Shown here one piece after another: positions 16,214 through 23,725 of a DNA stretch of 45,700 nt. Position numbers and translations under genes: made by a program. Each line of letters opens with the position of its first letter. The first letter of the stretch is position 1. Origin of the DNA: an uncultured Selenomonadales bacterium (GTDB taxonomy: Bacteria > Bacillota > Negativicutes > Acidaminococcales > Acidaminococcaceae). The stretch lies in NCBI GenBank assembly GCA_900315805.1, contig ONAN01000014.1, positions 1 to 45,700 on the forward strand. The letters are read 5' to 3'. The notes beneath the pieces were generated by a model. That model saw only the letters and a program-made list of their open reading frames with translations, was not told the origin of the DNA and searched no databases.

Positions 16214-17246
16214 CCGCTGCCGCTCCTTCCGCCTTCTCGGCACTCTTGACGACCTTGTTGACGGTCAGGTCGCGGATCTTCTGCTCGATTTCCGCGGCGA
16301 CGTCGGGATTTTCACGCAGGAAATCCTTCGCTTTTTCCCGGCCCTGGCCGATGCGCGTGTCCCCGTAGGAGAACCAGGCACCGCTCTTCTGGATGATGTC
16401 GTAGTCGACGCCCAGGTCCACCAGGCAGCCTTCCTTGGAAATACCCGTGCCGTACATGATGTCGAACTCCGCCTGCTTGAACGGGGGAGCGACCTTGTTC
16501 TTGACCACCTTGACGCGCGTGCGGGAACCGATCATCTCGTTGCCGTTCTTGATGGTCTCGATGCGGCGCACTTCCATGCGGATGGTGGAATAGAACTTCA
16601 GCGCGCGGCCGCCCGTCGTCGTTTCGGGATTGCCGAACATGACGCCGACCTTTTCACGGATCTGGTTGATGAAGATCGTGGCGCACTTCGATTTGGAGAT
16701 GATGCCCGTCAGTTTGCGCAGGGCCTGGCTCATAAGGCGGGCCTGCAGGCCGACGTGGCTGTCGCCCATTTCGCCTTCGATTTCGGCGCGGGGCACGAGG
16801 GCCGCCACGGAGTCGATGACGATGATGTCGATGGCACCGCTGCGTACCAGGGCATCGCAGATTTCCAAAGCCTGTTCGCCGTTATCGGGCTGGGAGATGA
16901 GGAGGTTGTCCACATCGACGCCCAGGCGGCGGGCATACTCCGGATCGAGGGCGTGTTCCGCGTCGATGAAGGCGGCGTAACCGCCCATCTTCTGCGCTTC
17001 CGCAATCATATGCAGGGCGACGGTCGTCTTGCCGGAAGATTCCGGTCCGTAAATCTCGATGACGCGTCCCCGCGGAATGCCGCCCACACCCAGGGCGATG
17101 TCCAGGGACAAGGCCCCGGTCGGGATGGTTTCCACGTTCATTTTCGCGCTCGCCTCGCCGAGCCGCATGATGGAACCCTTGCCGAAGTCCTTCTCTATCT
17201 GATGCATGGCGCTGTCGAGCGCCCTCAGTTTGTCATTGTTTGCCAT
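16176..17246 (-). CDS. recA: Recombinase RecA
   Basis: Strand-exchange ATPase and SOS co-protease. The 356-residue protein shows the N-terminal [14 protein letters not shown], Walker [21 protein letters not shown], Walker [16 protein letters not shown], loop L1 [14 protein letters not shown], loop L2 [26 protein letters not shown] (partly: [12 protein letters not shown]) and an acidic C-terminal tail. The ATG has GGAGG about 11 bases upstream. The promoter is a near-perfect TTGACA-17-TATAAT with a LexA-type box in the spacer. The 3' end overlaps recX. Confidence 0.99.
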   Translation of the reverse strand: MANNDKLRALDSAMHQIEKDFGKGSIMRLGEASAKMNVETIPTGALSLDIALGVGGIPRGRVIEIYGPESSGKTTVALHMIAEAQKMGGYAAFIDAEHALDPEYARRLGVDVDNLLISQPDNGEQALEICDALVRSGAIDIIVIDSVAALVPRAEIEGEMGDSHVGLQARLMSQALRKLTGIISKSKCATIFINQIREKVGVMFGNPETTTGGRALKFYSTIRMEVRRIETIKNGNEMIGSRTRVKVVKNKVAPPFKQAEFDIMYGTGISKEGCLVDLGVDYDIIQKSGAWFSYGDTRIGQGREKAKDFLRENPDVAAEIEQKIRDLTVNKVVKSAEKAEGAAADVPEGKQESDDK

Positions 17247-17287
17247 AAATGGTGGTGCCTCCTTTGTTGCGAACTATCCTGTCCTTA

Positions 17288-17316
17288 ATTATACAAACAA
17301 CCGTTCGATTTGTCAA
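17288..17316 (-). promoter_or_regulatory. Promoter of recA-recX
   Basis: On the minus strand TTGACA (17311-17316), a 17-base spacer and TATAAT (17288-17293): a perfect sigma-A consensus, as expected of a strong repressor-controlled promoter. Confidence 0.95.
17294..17307 (-). promoter_or_regulatory. LexA (SOS) box in the recA promoter
   Basis: CGAACGGTTGTTTG on the minus strand fits the Gram-positive CGAACRNRYGTTYG operator at 13 of 14 positions and fills the promoter spacer, so bound LexA would block RNA polymerase. lexA itself is not in the window. Confidence 0.85.
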
Positions 17317-17325
17317 CAAAAGGGC

Positions 17326-18234
17326 TTATTTTTTCGCCTTGTCCGCCAGGGAACGGATTTCCTCCTGGCTGAAGGTGTAGCGGGCATTGCAGTACGGGCA
17401 GGTGGCTTCCGTCACCTTGTCCTCCGCCATGGCCTCCAGTTCCTTTTTCGGCAGGGTCTGGAGCACGCCTTCGATCTTTTCCCGGCTGCAGTTGCAGGCG
17501 AACTGGAGCGGATAGGAATCGAGGATGTCCACGGGCAGGCCCTTGCCCAGCATGCGGATGATGCGTTCCGGCTCAAAGCCCATGTCGATGAGGCTTGAAA
17601 TGTACGGCGTCTGGCGCACGTTCTGGTCGAGCTTGTCCAGCACCTCTTCCCCGCAGTCCGGCAGGCACTGGATGAACCAGCCGCCGGCCGCCTGCACGTC
17701 CCCTTCAGGCGTCACCAGGACACCGAGGGCCACGGAAGACGGCGTCTGTTCCGACGTCCACAGGTAGTTCGTCAGGTCGTCGGCGATCTCCCCGTCCACC
17801 AGGGCGGCCGTGCCCGTGAAGGGCTTCATACCGTCCGCATAGCGGGTCACGGAAATCGTGCCGGCCCCAATGGCGCCGCCCACGTCGAAATGGCCGTTCT
17901 TCGGCGGCAGGTAGACATCGGGATTGCCCACGTAACCCCGGGCCGTGCTGCCCTGGGCTTCGGCGATGACCTGCCCGATGGGACCGTCGCCGGCGATCTT
18001 GATGCCCACGCCTTCGTTGTTCTTCATGGTAGCCGCCAGCAGCAGGGCCCCCGTGACCGTGCGTCCCAGGGCGGCCGTGGCCAGGTGCGATGTGTGGTGG
18101 TTCACGGAGAGCCGGCGCACGAGGCGCGTCGTCCGTGCCACGTAGATGCGCACGTCGCCGACCGTGGCACGGGTCAGGATATCCTTGCCGCTGCGGAAAT
18201 TCTCTTTCGTCAGTTTGATCTTGTCTTCAGTCAT
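17326..18234 (-). CDS. hslO: Redox-regulated chaperone Hsp33
   Basis: Holdase chaperone switched on by oxidation of its zinc-bound cysteines. The 302-residue protein has the N-terminal Hsp33 core (LATAALGRTVTGALLLAA, GDGPIGQVIAEA, QQTPYIS-like NVRQTPYIS) and the C-terminal zinc motif CNCS...CPYC (about 252-285), so the redox switch is intact. The ATG has GAGGAAC upstream. It follows ribH by 55 bases with no terminator between, so it is probably the last gene of the riboflavin operon. The recA promoter starts right after its stop codon. Confidence 0.96.
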   Translation of the reverse strand: MTEDKIKLTKENFRSGKDILTRATVGDVRIYVARTTRLVRRLSVNHHTSHLATAALGRTVTGALLLAATMKNNEGVGIKIAGDGPIGQVIAEAQGSTARGYVGNPDVYLPPKNGHFDVGGAIGAGTISVTRYADGMKPFTGTAALVDGEIADDLTNYLWTSEQTPSSVALGVLVTPEGDVQAAGGWFIQCLPDCGEEVLDKLDQNVRQTPYISSLIDMGFEPERIIRMLGKGLPVDILDSYPLQFACNCSREKIEGVLQTLPKKELEAMAEDKVTEATCPYCNARYTFSQEEIRSLADKAKK

Positions 18235-18289
18235 AATGTTCCTCGTGAATAGTCTGTTACTCTTGTTCGGACCGGTTCCACCCGCTGTT

Positions 18290-18751
18290 TCAGAACTGGC
18301 GGAACAGGTTGGCCATCTCGATGGCGCTCATGGCGGCATCGTAGCCCTTGTTGCCGGACTTGGTGCCTGCCCGTTCCACGGCCTGCTGGATGTTTTCCGT
18401 CGTCAGGATGCCGAAAGCGACCGGCACGCCGGAACCCATGGAAGCCTGGGCCACGCCTTTGGCGGCTTCCGCGCAGACATAGTCAAAGTGGGGCGTGGCA
18501 CCGCGGATGACGGCGCCCAGGGCGATGACGGCGTCATATTTGCCCGATTCGGCCAGTTTCTTGGCCGCCAGGGGGATTTCAAAAGCGCCCGGCACCCAGA
18601 CCAGGGTCGCGTCGTCCAGGCTGCCGCCCGTACGGCGGATGGCATCTTCCGCGCCACCGAGCAGCTTGTTCGTGATGAATTCGTTAAAACGGGATACGAC
18701 GATGGCCAGTTTCAGGCCGTCGGCCTTCAGCATTCCTTCCAAAACCTTCAT
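18290..18751 (-). CDS. ribH: 6,7-dimethyl-8-ribityllumazine synthase
   Basis: Condenses the ribBA product 3,4-dihydroxybutanone 4-phosphate with the pyrimidine intermediate to form lumazine. The 153-residue protein shows [28 protein letters not shown] and the active-site [15 protein letters not shown]. The ATG at 18751 has AAGGAGG upstream; a longer in-frame extension would run into ribBA. It starts 13 bases after ribBA. Confidence 0.98.
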   Translation of the reverse strand: MKVLEGMLKADGLKLAIVVSRFNEFITNKLLGGAEDAIRRTGGSLDDATLVWVPGAFEIPLAAKKLAESGKYDAVIALGAVIRGATPHFDYVCAEAAKGVAQASMGSGVPVAFGILTTENIQQAVERAGTKSGNKGYDAAMSAIEMANLFRQF

Positions 18752-18764
18752 AATGTGTTCCTCC

Positions 18765-20012
18765 TTATTTATCCTCGGCGTGCCGTTCGTTGACACGTTT
18801 CAAATGCAGATCCGACAGGTCGTGGCCCATCTTCTCCTCTTTCGTCTCCAGATAATGTTCGTTATACGGGTTCGGCGCGATTTCAATCGGCACGCGTCCC
18901 GTAATCGTGATGCCGTACCCGGACAGGCCCGCCCGTTTGGCCGGGTTGTTCGTCAGCAGGCGGATGCTCGTCAGCCCCAGGTCGGACAGGATCTGGGCGC
19001 CCATGCCGTAATCCCGCAGGTCCGGCGCGAAACCGAGGCGCACATTGGCCTCCACCGTGTCGAGGCCCTGGTCCTGCAGCGCGTAGGCCCGGATCTTGTT
19101 CGCCAGGCCGATGCCGCGCCCTTCCTGGCGCATGTAGACCACGACGCCGAGGCCTTCCTTCTCAATCATGCGCAGGGCCGTCGCCAGCTGGTCGCCGCAG
19201 TCGCAGCGCAGGCTGCCGAACGCGTCGCCTGTCAGGCACTCCGAATGGACGCGCACCATGACGTCCTTCTTGCCCGCTACATCGCCCTTGACAAGAGCCA
19301 CATGGCAGCGGTCGTCCAGGTCGTTTTCGTAGGCGATGATGCGGAAATGGCCGTATTTCGACGGCAGGTCCGCCTCGGCCACGCGGTGCACCATCTTCTC
19401 GTGCTTCTTACGGTACGCCACGAGGGACGCCACCGTGATGAACACCAGGTGATGCTTTTGGGCGAATTGGATTAAATCCGGCGTGCGCGCCATATGGCCG
19501 TCGTCGTTCATGATTTCGCAGCAGATGCCCACCGGCGTCAGGCCCGCCAGACGGCACAGGTCCGTCGTCGTCTCCGTATGGCCCGTGCGCACCAGCACGC
19601 CGCCTTCCCGGCTGCGCAGGGGAAAGACATGGCCGGGCCGGCGGAAATCACCGGGCTGGGCGTTCGGCTCGGAGCACTTCTTCATCGTGTAGGCCCGCTC
19701 GAACGCCGAAATGCCCGTCGTCGTGTCCTTGTGGTCGATGGACACGGAAAAGGCCGTCTCGTGGTTGTCCGTATTGTTCGCCACCATGGCGCCGAACTGC
19801 AGCTTGTCCATGATTTCCGGCGCCGCCGGCATGCAGATCAGGCCGCGGGCTTCCCGGGCCATGAAGTTGATGTCCTCGCCCGTGCAGAACTGGGCCGCCA
19901 TGATCAGGTCGCCCTCGTTCTCCCGGTCCTCGTCGTCCGTCACCAGGACCATCTTGCCGTGTTTGATGGCGTCGATGGCTTCCTCGACGGTATTGAACTT
20001 AAAGTCTTCCAT
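18765..20012 (-). CDS. ribBA: Bifunctional DHBP synthase / GTP cyclohydrolase II
   Basis: Supplies both precursors of riboflavin. Residues 1-200 are the 3,4-dihydroxy-2-butanone-4-phosphate synthase domain ([52 protein letters not shown]). From about 205 comes GTP cyclohydrolase II, with the zinc cysteines in [15 protein letters not shown] and [16 protein letters not shown]. Both active sites look complete. Length 415, normal for the fusion. The ATG has AAAGGAG upstream. Third gene of the FMN-riboswitch operon. Confidence 0.98.
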   Translation of the reverse strand: MEDFKFNTVEEAIDAIKHGKMVLVTDDEDRENEGDLIMAAQFCTGEDINFMAREARGLICMPAAPEIMDKLQFGAMVANNTDNHETAFSVSIDHKDTTTGISAFERAYTMKKCSEPNAQPGDFRRPGHVFPLRSREGGVLVRTGHTETTTDLCRLAGLTPVGICCEIMNDDGHMARTPDLIQFAQKHHLVFITVASLVAYRKKHEKMVHRVAEADLPSKYGHFRIIAYENDLDDRCHVALVKGDVAGKKDVMVRVHSECLTGDAFGSLRCDCGDQLATALRMIEKEGLGVVVYMRQEGRGIGLANKIRAYALQDQGLDTVEANVRLGFAPDLRDYGMGAQILSDLGLTSIRLLTNNPAKRAGLSGYGITITGRVPIEIAPNPYNEHYLETKEEKMGHDLSDLHLKRVNERHAEDK

Positions 20013-20053
20013 ACTGGAACTCCTTTCTGTCTATGCGTCTTCGCGGAACGATG

Positions 20054-20728
20054 TCAAAATCCGTTCTGCCGCAAAAAATCCATGGTCAGGCCGTCCTCCC
20101 TGCGGGAGCCGCCCTCCCCCTGCCCGTCCGGGCCGCCGAAACGGCGGGACAGGAAGCGCTCGATATAGCGCGCCAGGATATCCGTCTCCAGATTCACCGT
20201 GTCGCCGGGCTTTTTAAAGCCCAGCGTCGTCTGCGCCGCCGTGTGGGGTATCAGGGAAACACCGAACTCCGTGTCCCCCGCCTGCGTCACCGTCAGGCTC
20301 ACGCCGTCCACTGTGACGGACCCTTTTTCCACGATATAGGGCGTCAGTTCCGCCGGCGCCGCGATGGTATAGACCAGCGCGTTGCCTTCGGGCCGGATCT
20401 TCGCCACCGTGCCGACGCCTTCCACGTGGCCCTGGACGATATGCCCGTCCAGCCCGTCCGCCGGGCGCAGGGCCCGCTCCAGGTTGACCCGGTCGCCGGG
20501 GCGCAGGGTGTGCATCGTCGTGCGGCGCACCGTCTCCGGCATCACATCGGCCGTGAAGCCGTTGCTCCGCAGATCCGTCACGGTCAGGCAGACGCCGTTG
20601 ACAGCGACGCTGTCGCCGATCTTCAGCCCGTCCAGGACCTTGCGGGCCCGCACGGAAAGGCGGCACGTGTCTTCCCCTTCCGCCAGCCGTTCCACCGAAC
20701 CCAATTCCGCTACCAAACCGGTAAACAT
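20054..20728 (-). CDS. ribE: Riboflavin synthase, alpha chain
   Basis: Dismutates two lumazines to riboflavin. The 224-residue protein begins MFTGLVAELGSVERL and has the two lumazine-binding repeats (SVAVNGVCLTV with GHIVQGHVEGVG; then SVTVDGVSLTV with NLETDILARYIER) and ends in DFLRQNGF, with a Gly/Glu-rich insert before the last residues. It lies 12 bases after ribD, with an AGGGAGGTG ribosome-binding site. Confidence 0.97.
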   Translation of the reverse strand: MFTGLVAELGSVERLAEGEDTCRLSVRARKVLDGLKIGDSVAVNGVCLTVTDLRSNGFTADVMPETVRRTTMHTLRPGDRVNLERALRPADGLDGHIVQGHVEGVGTVAKIRPEGNALVYTIAAPAELTPYIVEKGSVTVDGVSLTVTQAGDTEFGVSLIPHTAAQTTLGFKKPGDTVNLETDILARYIERFLSRRFGGPDGQGEGGSRREDGLTMDFLRQNGF

Positions 20729-20740
20729 GGCACACCTCCC

Positions 20741-21853
20741 TCACTGCCTGCCCGGAAAGCGCACCCGCCCCGTCAGGAGCCAGTCGCTGCCCAGGGCCTT
20801 GCATTCCGTCTCGTCCAACAGGGCACAGTCCTCCATCAGGGCCGCGCCCTTACCGCCCACAGCCGGCAGGGCCCTGGCGCCGCCGGCCAGTTTCGGCGCG
20901 ATAAACGCGTAGACCCGGTCCGCCAGGCGCGCGTCCAGGAAGGAGCCCAGCACTTCGCTGCCCCCTTCGACGAGGACCGACGTGATGTCCCTGGCATTCA
21001 GTTCCGCCAACAAGGCCGTCAGGTCCACGCGGCCCGCTTCCGTGCAGGGCAGGGTCACGATTTCCACCGACGGCAGCTGTCCGATGACCTCCAGCTTGTC
21101 AGCCGGGGCCCCCGGTCCGACGGCAAGGATCGTCCGCCCCCCGTCCTGCAGCACCTGGGCCGTCAGGGGAATGCGGGCCTTGCTGTCCAGGACGACGCGG
21201 ACCGGATTCTTTCCTTTGACAAGGCGCGTCGTCAGCGCCGGGTCATCGTCCAGGACCGTCCCGATGCCCACGAGGATCGCGTCGTGGGTCTTGCGCAGCC
21301 AATGGCTGAAGCGGTGGGCTTCGTCACCGGTCACGTAATGGGAATCGCGGGTCCGTGTGGCCAGCTTGCCGTCCAGGGTTTCGGCGAACTTGAGGCTCAC
21401 AAAGGGCCGGCCTTCGGTCACCCAGAGCAGGAACTTTTCATTCAGGCGCCGGGCCTCCTCTTCGCAGACGCCGACGCGGACCTCGATCCCGGCGTCGCGC
21501 AGGCGCTGAAGGCCCTGGCCCGCCACTTTCGGGTTGGGGTCCACCATGGCCGCCACGACCCGTTTGAAGCCCGCCCGGATGAGGGCGTCGCAGCAGGGGC
21601 CCGTGCGCCCGTAATGGGAGCAGGGCTCCAGGCTCACATACGCCGTGCAGCCCTTCATTTTACGCCGTTTCATGTCCTCCATGGCCATGATTTCCGCATG
21701 GGGCTGGCCGGCCTTGTGGTGCCAGCCTTCGCCGGCGACACGGCCTTCGGCGTCGAGGATGACGCAGCCCACCATGGGGTTGGGGCTCGTCTCCCCCTCG
21801 GCTTTGCGGGCCAGTTCCAATGCCCGTTTCATGTAAAATTCATCCTGATCCAT
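20741..21853 (-). CDS. ribD: Bifunctional riboflavin deaminase/reductase
   Basis: Performs the deamination and side-chain reduction steps of riboflavin synthesis. The 370-residue protein has an N-terminal CMP/dCMP-deaminase-like domain with zinc ligands in HAEIMAMED and SLEPCSHYGRTGPCCDALI, and a C-terminal reductase domain (FAETLDGKLATRTRDSHYVTG, TRLVKGKNPVRVVLDS, VLVEGGSEVLGSFL). An ATG at 21853 with GGAAGGTGA upstream is preferred over a TTG/GTG-type extension to 21883, which would run through the terminator. First gene of the operon. Confidence 0.97.
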   Translation of the reverse strand: MDQDEFYMKRALELARKAEGETSPNPMVGCVILDAEGRVAGEGWHHKAGQPHAEIMAMEDMKRRKMKGCTAYVSLEPCSHYGRTGPCCDALIRAGFKRVVAAMVDPNPKVAGQGLQRLRDAGIEVRVGVCEEEARRLNEKFLLWVTEGRPFVSLKFAETLDGKLATRTRDSHYVTGDEAHRFSHWLRKTHDAILVGIGTVLDDDPALTTRLVKGKNPVRVVLDSKARIPLTAQVLQDGGRTILAVGPGAPADKLEVIGQLPSVEIVTLPCTEAGRVDLTALLAELNARDITSVLVEGGSEVLGSFLDARLADRVYAFIAPKLAGGARALPAVGGKGAALMEDCALLDETECKALGSDWLLTGRVRFPGRQ

Positions 21854-21866
21854 GCTGTCACCTTCC

Positions 21867-21910
21867 GGAAAAAGAAAAACCATAGGACCGTCTCCGGGAC
21901 TGTCCTATGG
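21867..21910 (-). terminator. Terminator of the FMN riboswitch expression platform
   Basis: Minus-strand stem CCATAGGAC/GTCCTATGG (21902-21910 and 21880-21888), followed by TTTTTCTTTTT. It lies between the FMN aptamer and the ribD ribosome-binding site, the position expected for transcription attenuation. Confidence 0.93.
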
Positions 21911-21933
21911 CTTACCTGTCAGTTTCACGCCAT

Positions 21934-22068
21934 GTCTTTTCTCATCCAGACTATACTGTCGGTACCGGAATCGCACCGGTTCGTGCTCCTGCAGCAGCGC
22001 TGCATCGGCTCGCGGACTTTACCGCCGGTTGGGAATCCTCCTCGCGGAGTCACCCTGCCCCAAAGACC
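21934..22068 (-). promoter_or_regulatory. FMN riboswitch (RFN element)
   Basis: The minus strand shows the conserved RFN blocks in order: GGGGCAGGGTGA, CCGGCGGTAAAGTCCGCGAGC, GATTCCGGTACCGACAGTA and AGTCTGGATGAGA (longer ones here only partly essential). The closing P1 helix is GTCTTT (22062-22067) with AAAGAC (21934-21939). Together with the downstream terminator it should switch off ribD-ribE-ribBA-ribH when FMN is plentiful. Confidence 0.97.
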
Positions 22069-22098
22069 TGTCATATGTTGTTTTTTACGTACAATACC

Positions 22099-22127
22099 AG
22101 TTTAACGGCCGCTCTGCCGTTTGTCAA
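22099..22127 (-). promoter_or_regulatory. Promoter of the riboflavin operon
   Basis: Minus-strand TTGACA (22122-22127), 17-base spacer and TAAACT (22099-22104), about 30 bases before the riboswitch. Confidence 0.8.
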
Positions 22128-22174
22128 TATGGCAAGGGCGGGCGGCGTCTGTGTTTCACGGGAATTTTACATTC

Positions 22175-22825
22175 TCACCGGGCGGCTTTCAGGGAGGCGA
22201 TGGCCGCTGCCGCATCGTCGGCACCATACACGTAGGAACCGGCCACCAGCACGGTCGCGCCGGCACCGGCAACGAGTTTCGCCGTTTCCGCATTGATGCC
22301 GCCATCGACCTGGATATCCGTCGTCAGGCCGGCGTACTGCAGCATGCGGCGCAGGCGGCTGATCTTCGGGAGCACCGTCGGGATGAACTTCTGGCCGCCG
22401 AATCCGGGGTTCACGGTCATGAGCAGGAACAGGTCCGCGTCAGACAGCACCTCCTCCACCAGGGAAAGGGACGAAGCGGGATTCAGGGCGACCCCGGCCT
22501 TGATGCCCTGGGCATGGATCTGCTGCAGGCAGCGGTGCAGGTGTTTCGTTGCTTCGGCATGAACCACGATCTGGTCCGCCCCGGCCTTGGCGAAATCCTC
22601 GATATACGTTTCGGGATGTTCCACCATGAGATGGCAGTCAAAGAACAGTTTCGTCACCTTGCGGATTTTCGTGACGACCGGCGCGCCGAAGGTCAGGTTC
22701 GGCACGAAATTGCCATCCATGACGTCGATGTGTACCCAGTCGGCCCCGCCGGCTTCGATTTTACGGATTTCATCCCCCAGGCAGGAAAAGTCTGCCGATA
22801 AGATGGACGGTGCAACTTTGATCAT
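22175..22825 (-). CDS. rpe: Ribulose-phosphate 3-epimerase
   Basis: Interconverts ribulose 5-phosphate and xylulose 5-phosphate in the pentose phosphate pathway. The 216-residue TIM-barrel protein has APSILSADF, HIDVMDGNFVPN, DCHLMVEHPE, VNPGFGGQKFI and QVDGGINAETA with the metal and catalytic residues. The ATG lies three bases after the rsgA stop. Last gene of the long def-fmt-...-rsgA cluster, where it commonly sits in Firmicutes. Confidence 0.98.
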   Translation of the reverse strand: MIKVAPSILSADFSCLGDEIRKIEAGGADWVHIDVMDGNFVPNLTFGAPVVTKIRKVTKLFFDCHLMVEHPETYIEDFAKAGADQIVVHAEATKHLHRCLQQIHAQGIKAGVALNPASSLSLVEEVLSDADLFLLMTVNPGFGGQKFIPTVLPKISRLRRMLQYAGLTTDIQVDGGINAETAKLVAGAGATVLVAGSYVYGADDAAAAIASLKAAR

Positions 22826-22828
22826 TTT

Positions 22829-23725
22829 TTACAGATACCTCTTCTCTTGTTCCGCTTTCAACTCTTCCAACATCGTTTGATACGATTCGTAACGGCTCCG
22901 GGCAATCTTTCCCGCCGCCACGGCGTCCTTGACGCCGCAGACCGGTTCGTGCGTATGGCTGCAGGGCCGGAAACGGCACTGGTCCTCGTACGCGGCAAAT
23001 TCCCGGAAATAGCGCGGCAGTTCCGCCGGTTCCATGGCGTCCAGAAAGACATTGCCGAACCCCGGGGAATCGGCCAGGTAGCCGCCGTTGAACGGTACCA
23101 GGTCCGTAAAACGCGTCGTATGGCGGCCGCGGCCGATTTTGCGGCTCACGGCGCCGGTCTGGCGCACCGTCCCCGGTTCCAGGGCGTTCAGGAGGGACGA
23201 CTTGCCGACGCCGCTGGGGCCGCCGACAACCGTAATCAGACCCTGCAGACGTTCCCGCAGGGCGTCGATACCCTGACCCGTCCGGGACGACACAATAAAG
23301 ACTTCGTACCCGATGTCCCGGTAGACCGCCGCCACCTGTTCCGCCGCTTCCGGCGAAACCAGGTCGGCCTTCGTCAGGACGATCAGGCAGGGCATGTTAC
23401 CCCGGGCCGCCAGGACCAGGAGCTTGTCCAGGATGAGGAAGCTCAGGTCCGGGTCCGCCAGGGACGTCGTAATGACATTCAGGTCCATGTTGGCCACGGT
23501 CGGCCGCGTCAGGTGATTCCGGCGCGGCAGGACCTCCGTGATCATGCCTTTGGCGCCCTCTTCGGAAGGGACATCGTCCGCGTCAAAGCGGACCAGGTCG
23601 CCCGTACAGAGGGAAAACCGTTCCTTCTTCATATGGCCGCGCACTTTGCAGGTATAGACCGTGTCCCCGCAGGCGACATAGTAATACCCGCTGTACGAGC
23701 GCAGCACCCTGCCCTGTTTTACCAA
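22829..23725 (-). CDS. rsgA: Ribosome small subunit-dependent GTPase RsgA
   Basis: Checks late 30S subunit assembly. The 298-residue protein has an N-terminal OB-fold (about 1-70), a circularly permuted GTPase domain in which LTKAD (G4) precedes the P-loop GGPSGVGKSSLLNAL (G1) and DSPGFG (G3), and a C-terminal zinc finger (CRFRPCSHTHEPVCGV). The frame opens with TTG at 23725, seven bases after GGAGG and overlapping the prkC stop. No ATG occurs for 31 codons and the OB-fold would be lost, so TTG is the start. Confidence 0.97.
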   Translation of the reverse strand: MVKQGRVLRSYSGYYYVACGDTVYTCKVRGHMKKERFSLCTGDLVRFDADDVPSEEGAKGMITEVLPRRNHLTRPTVANMDLNVITTSLADPDLSFLILDKLLVLAARGNMPCLIVLTKADLVSPEAAEQVAAVYRDIGYEVFIVSSRTGQGIDALRERLQGLITVVGGPSGVGKSSLLNALEPGTVRQTGAVSRKIGRGRHTTRFTDLVPFNGGYLADSPGFGNVFLDAMEPAELPRYFREFAAYEDQCRFRPCSHTHEPVCGVKDAVAAGKIARSRYESYQTMLEELKAEQEKRYL

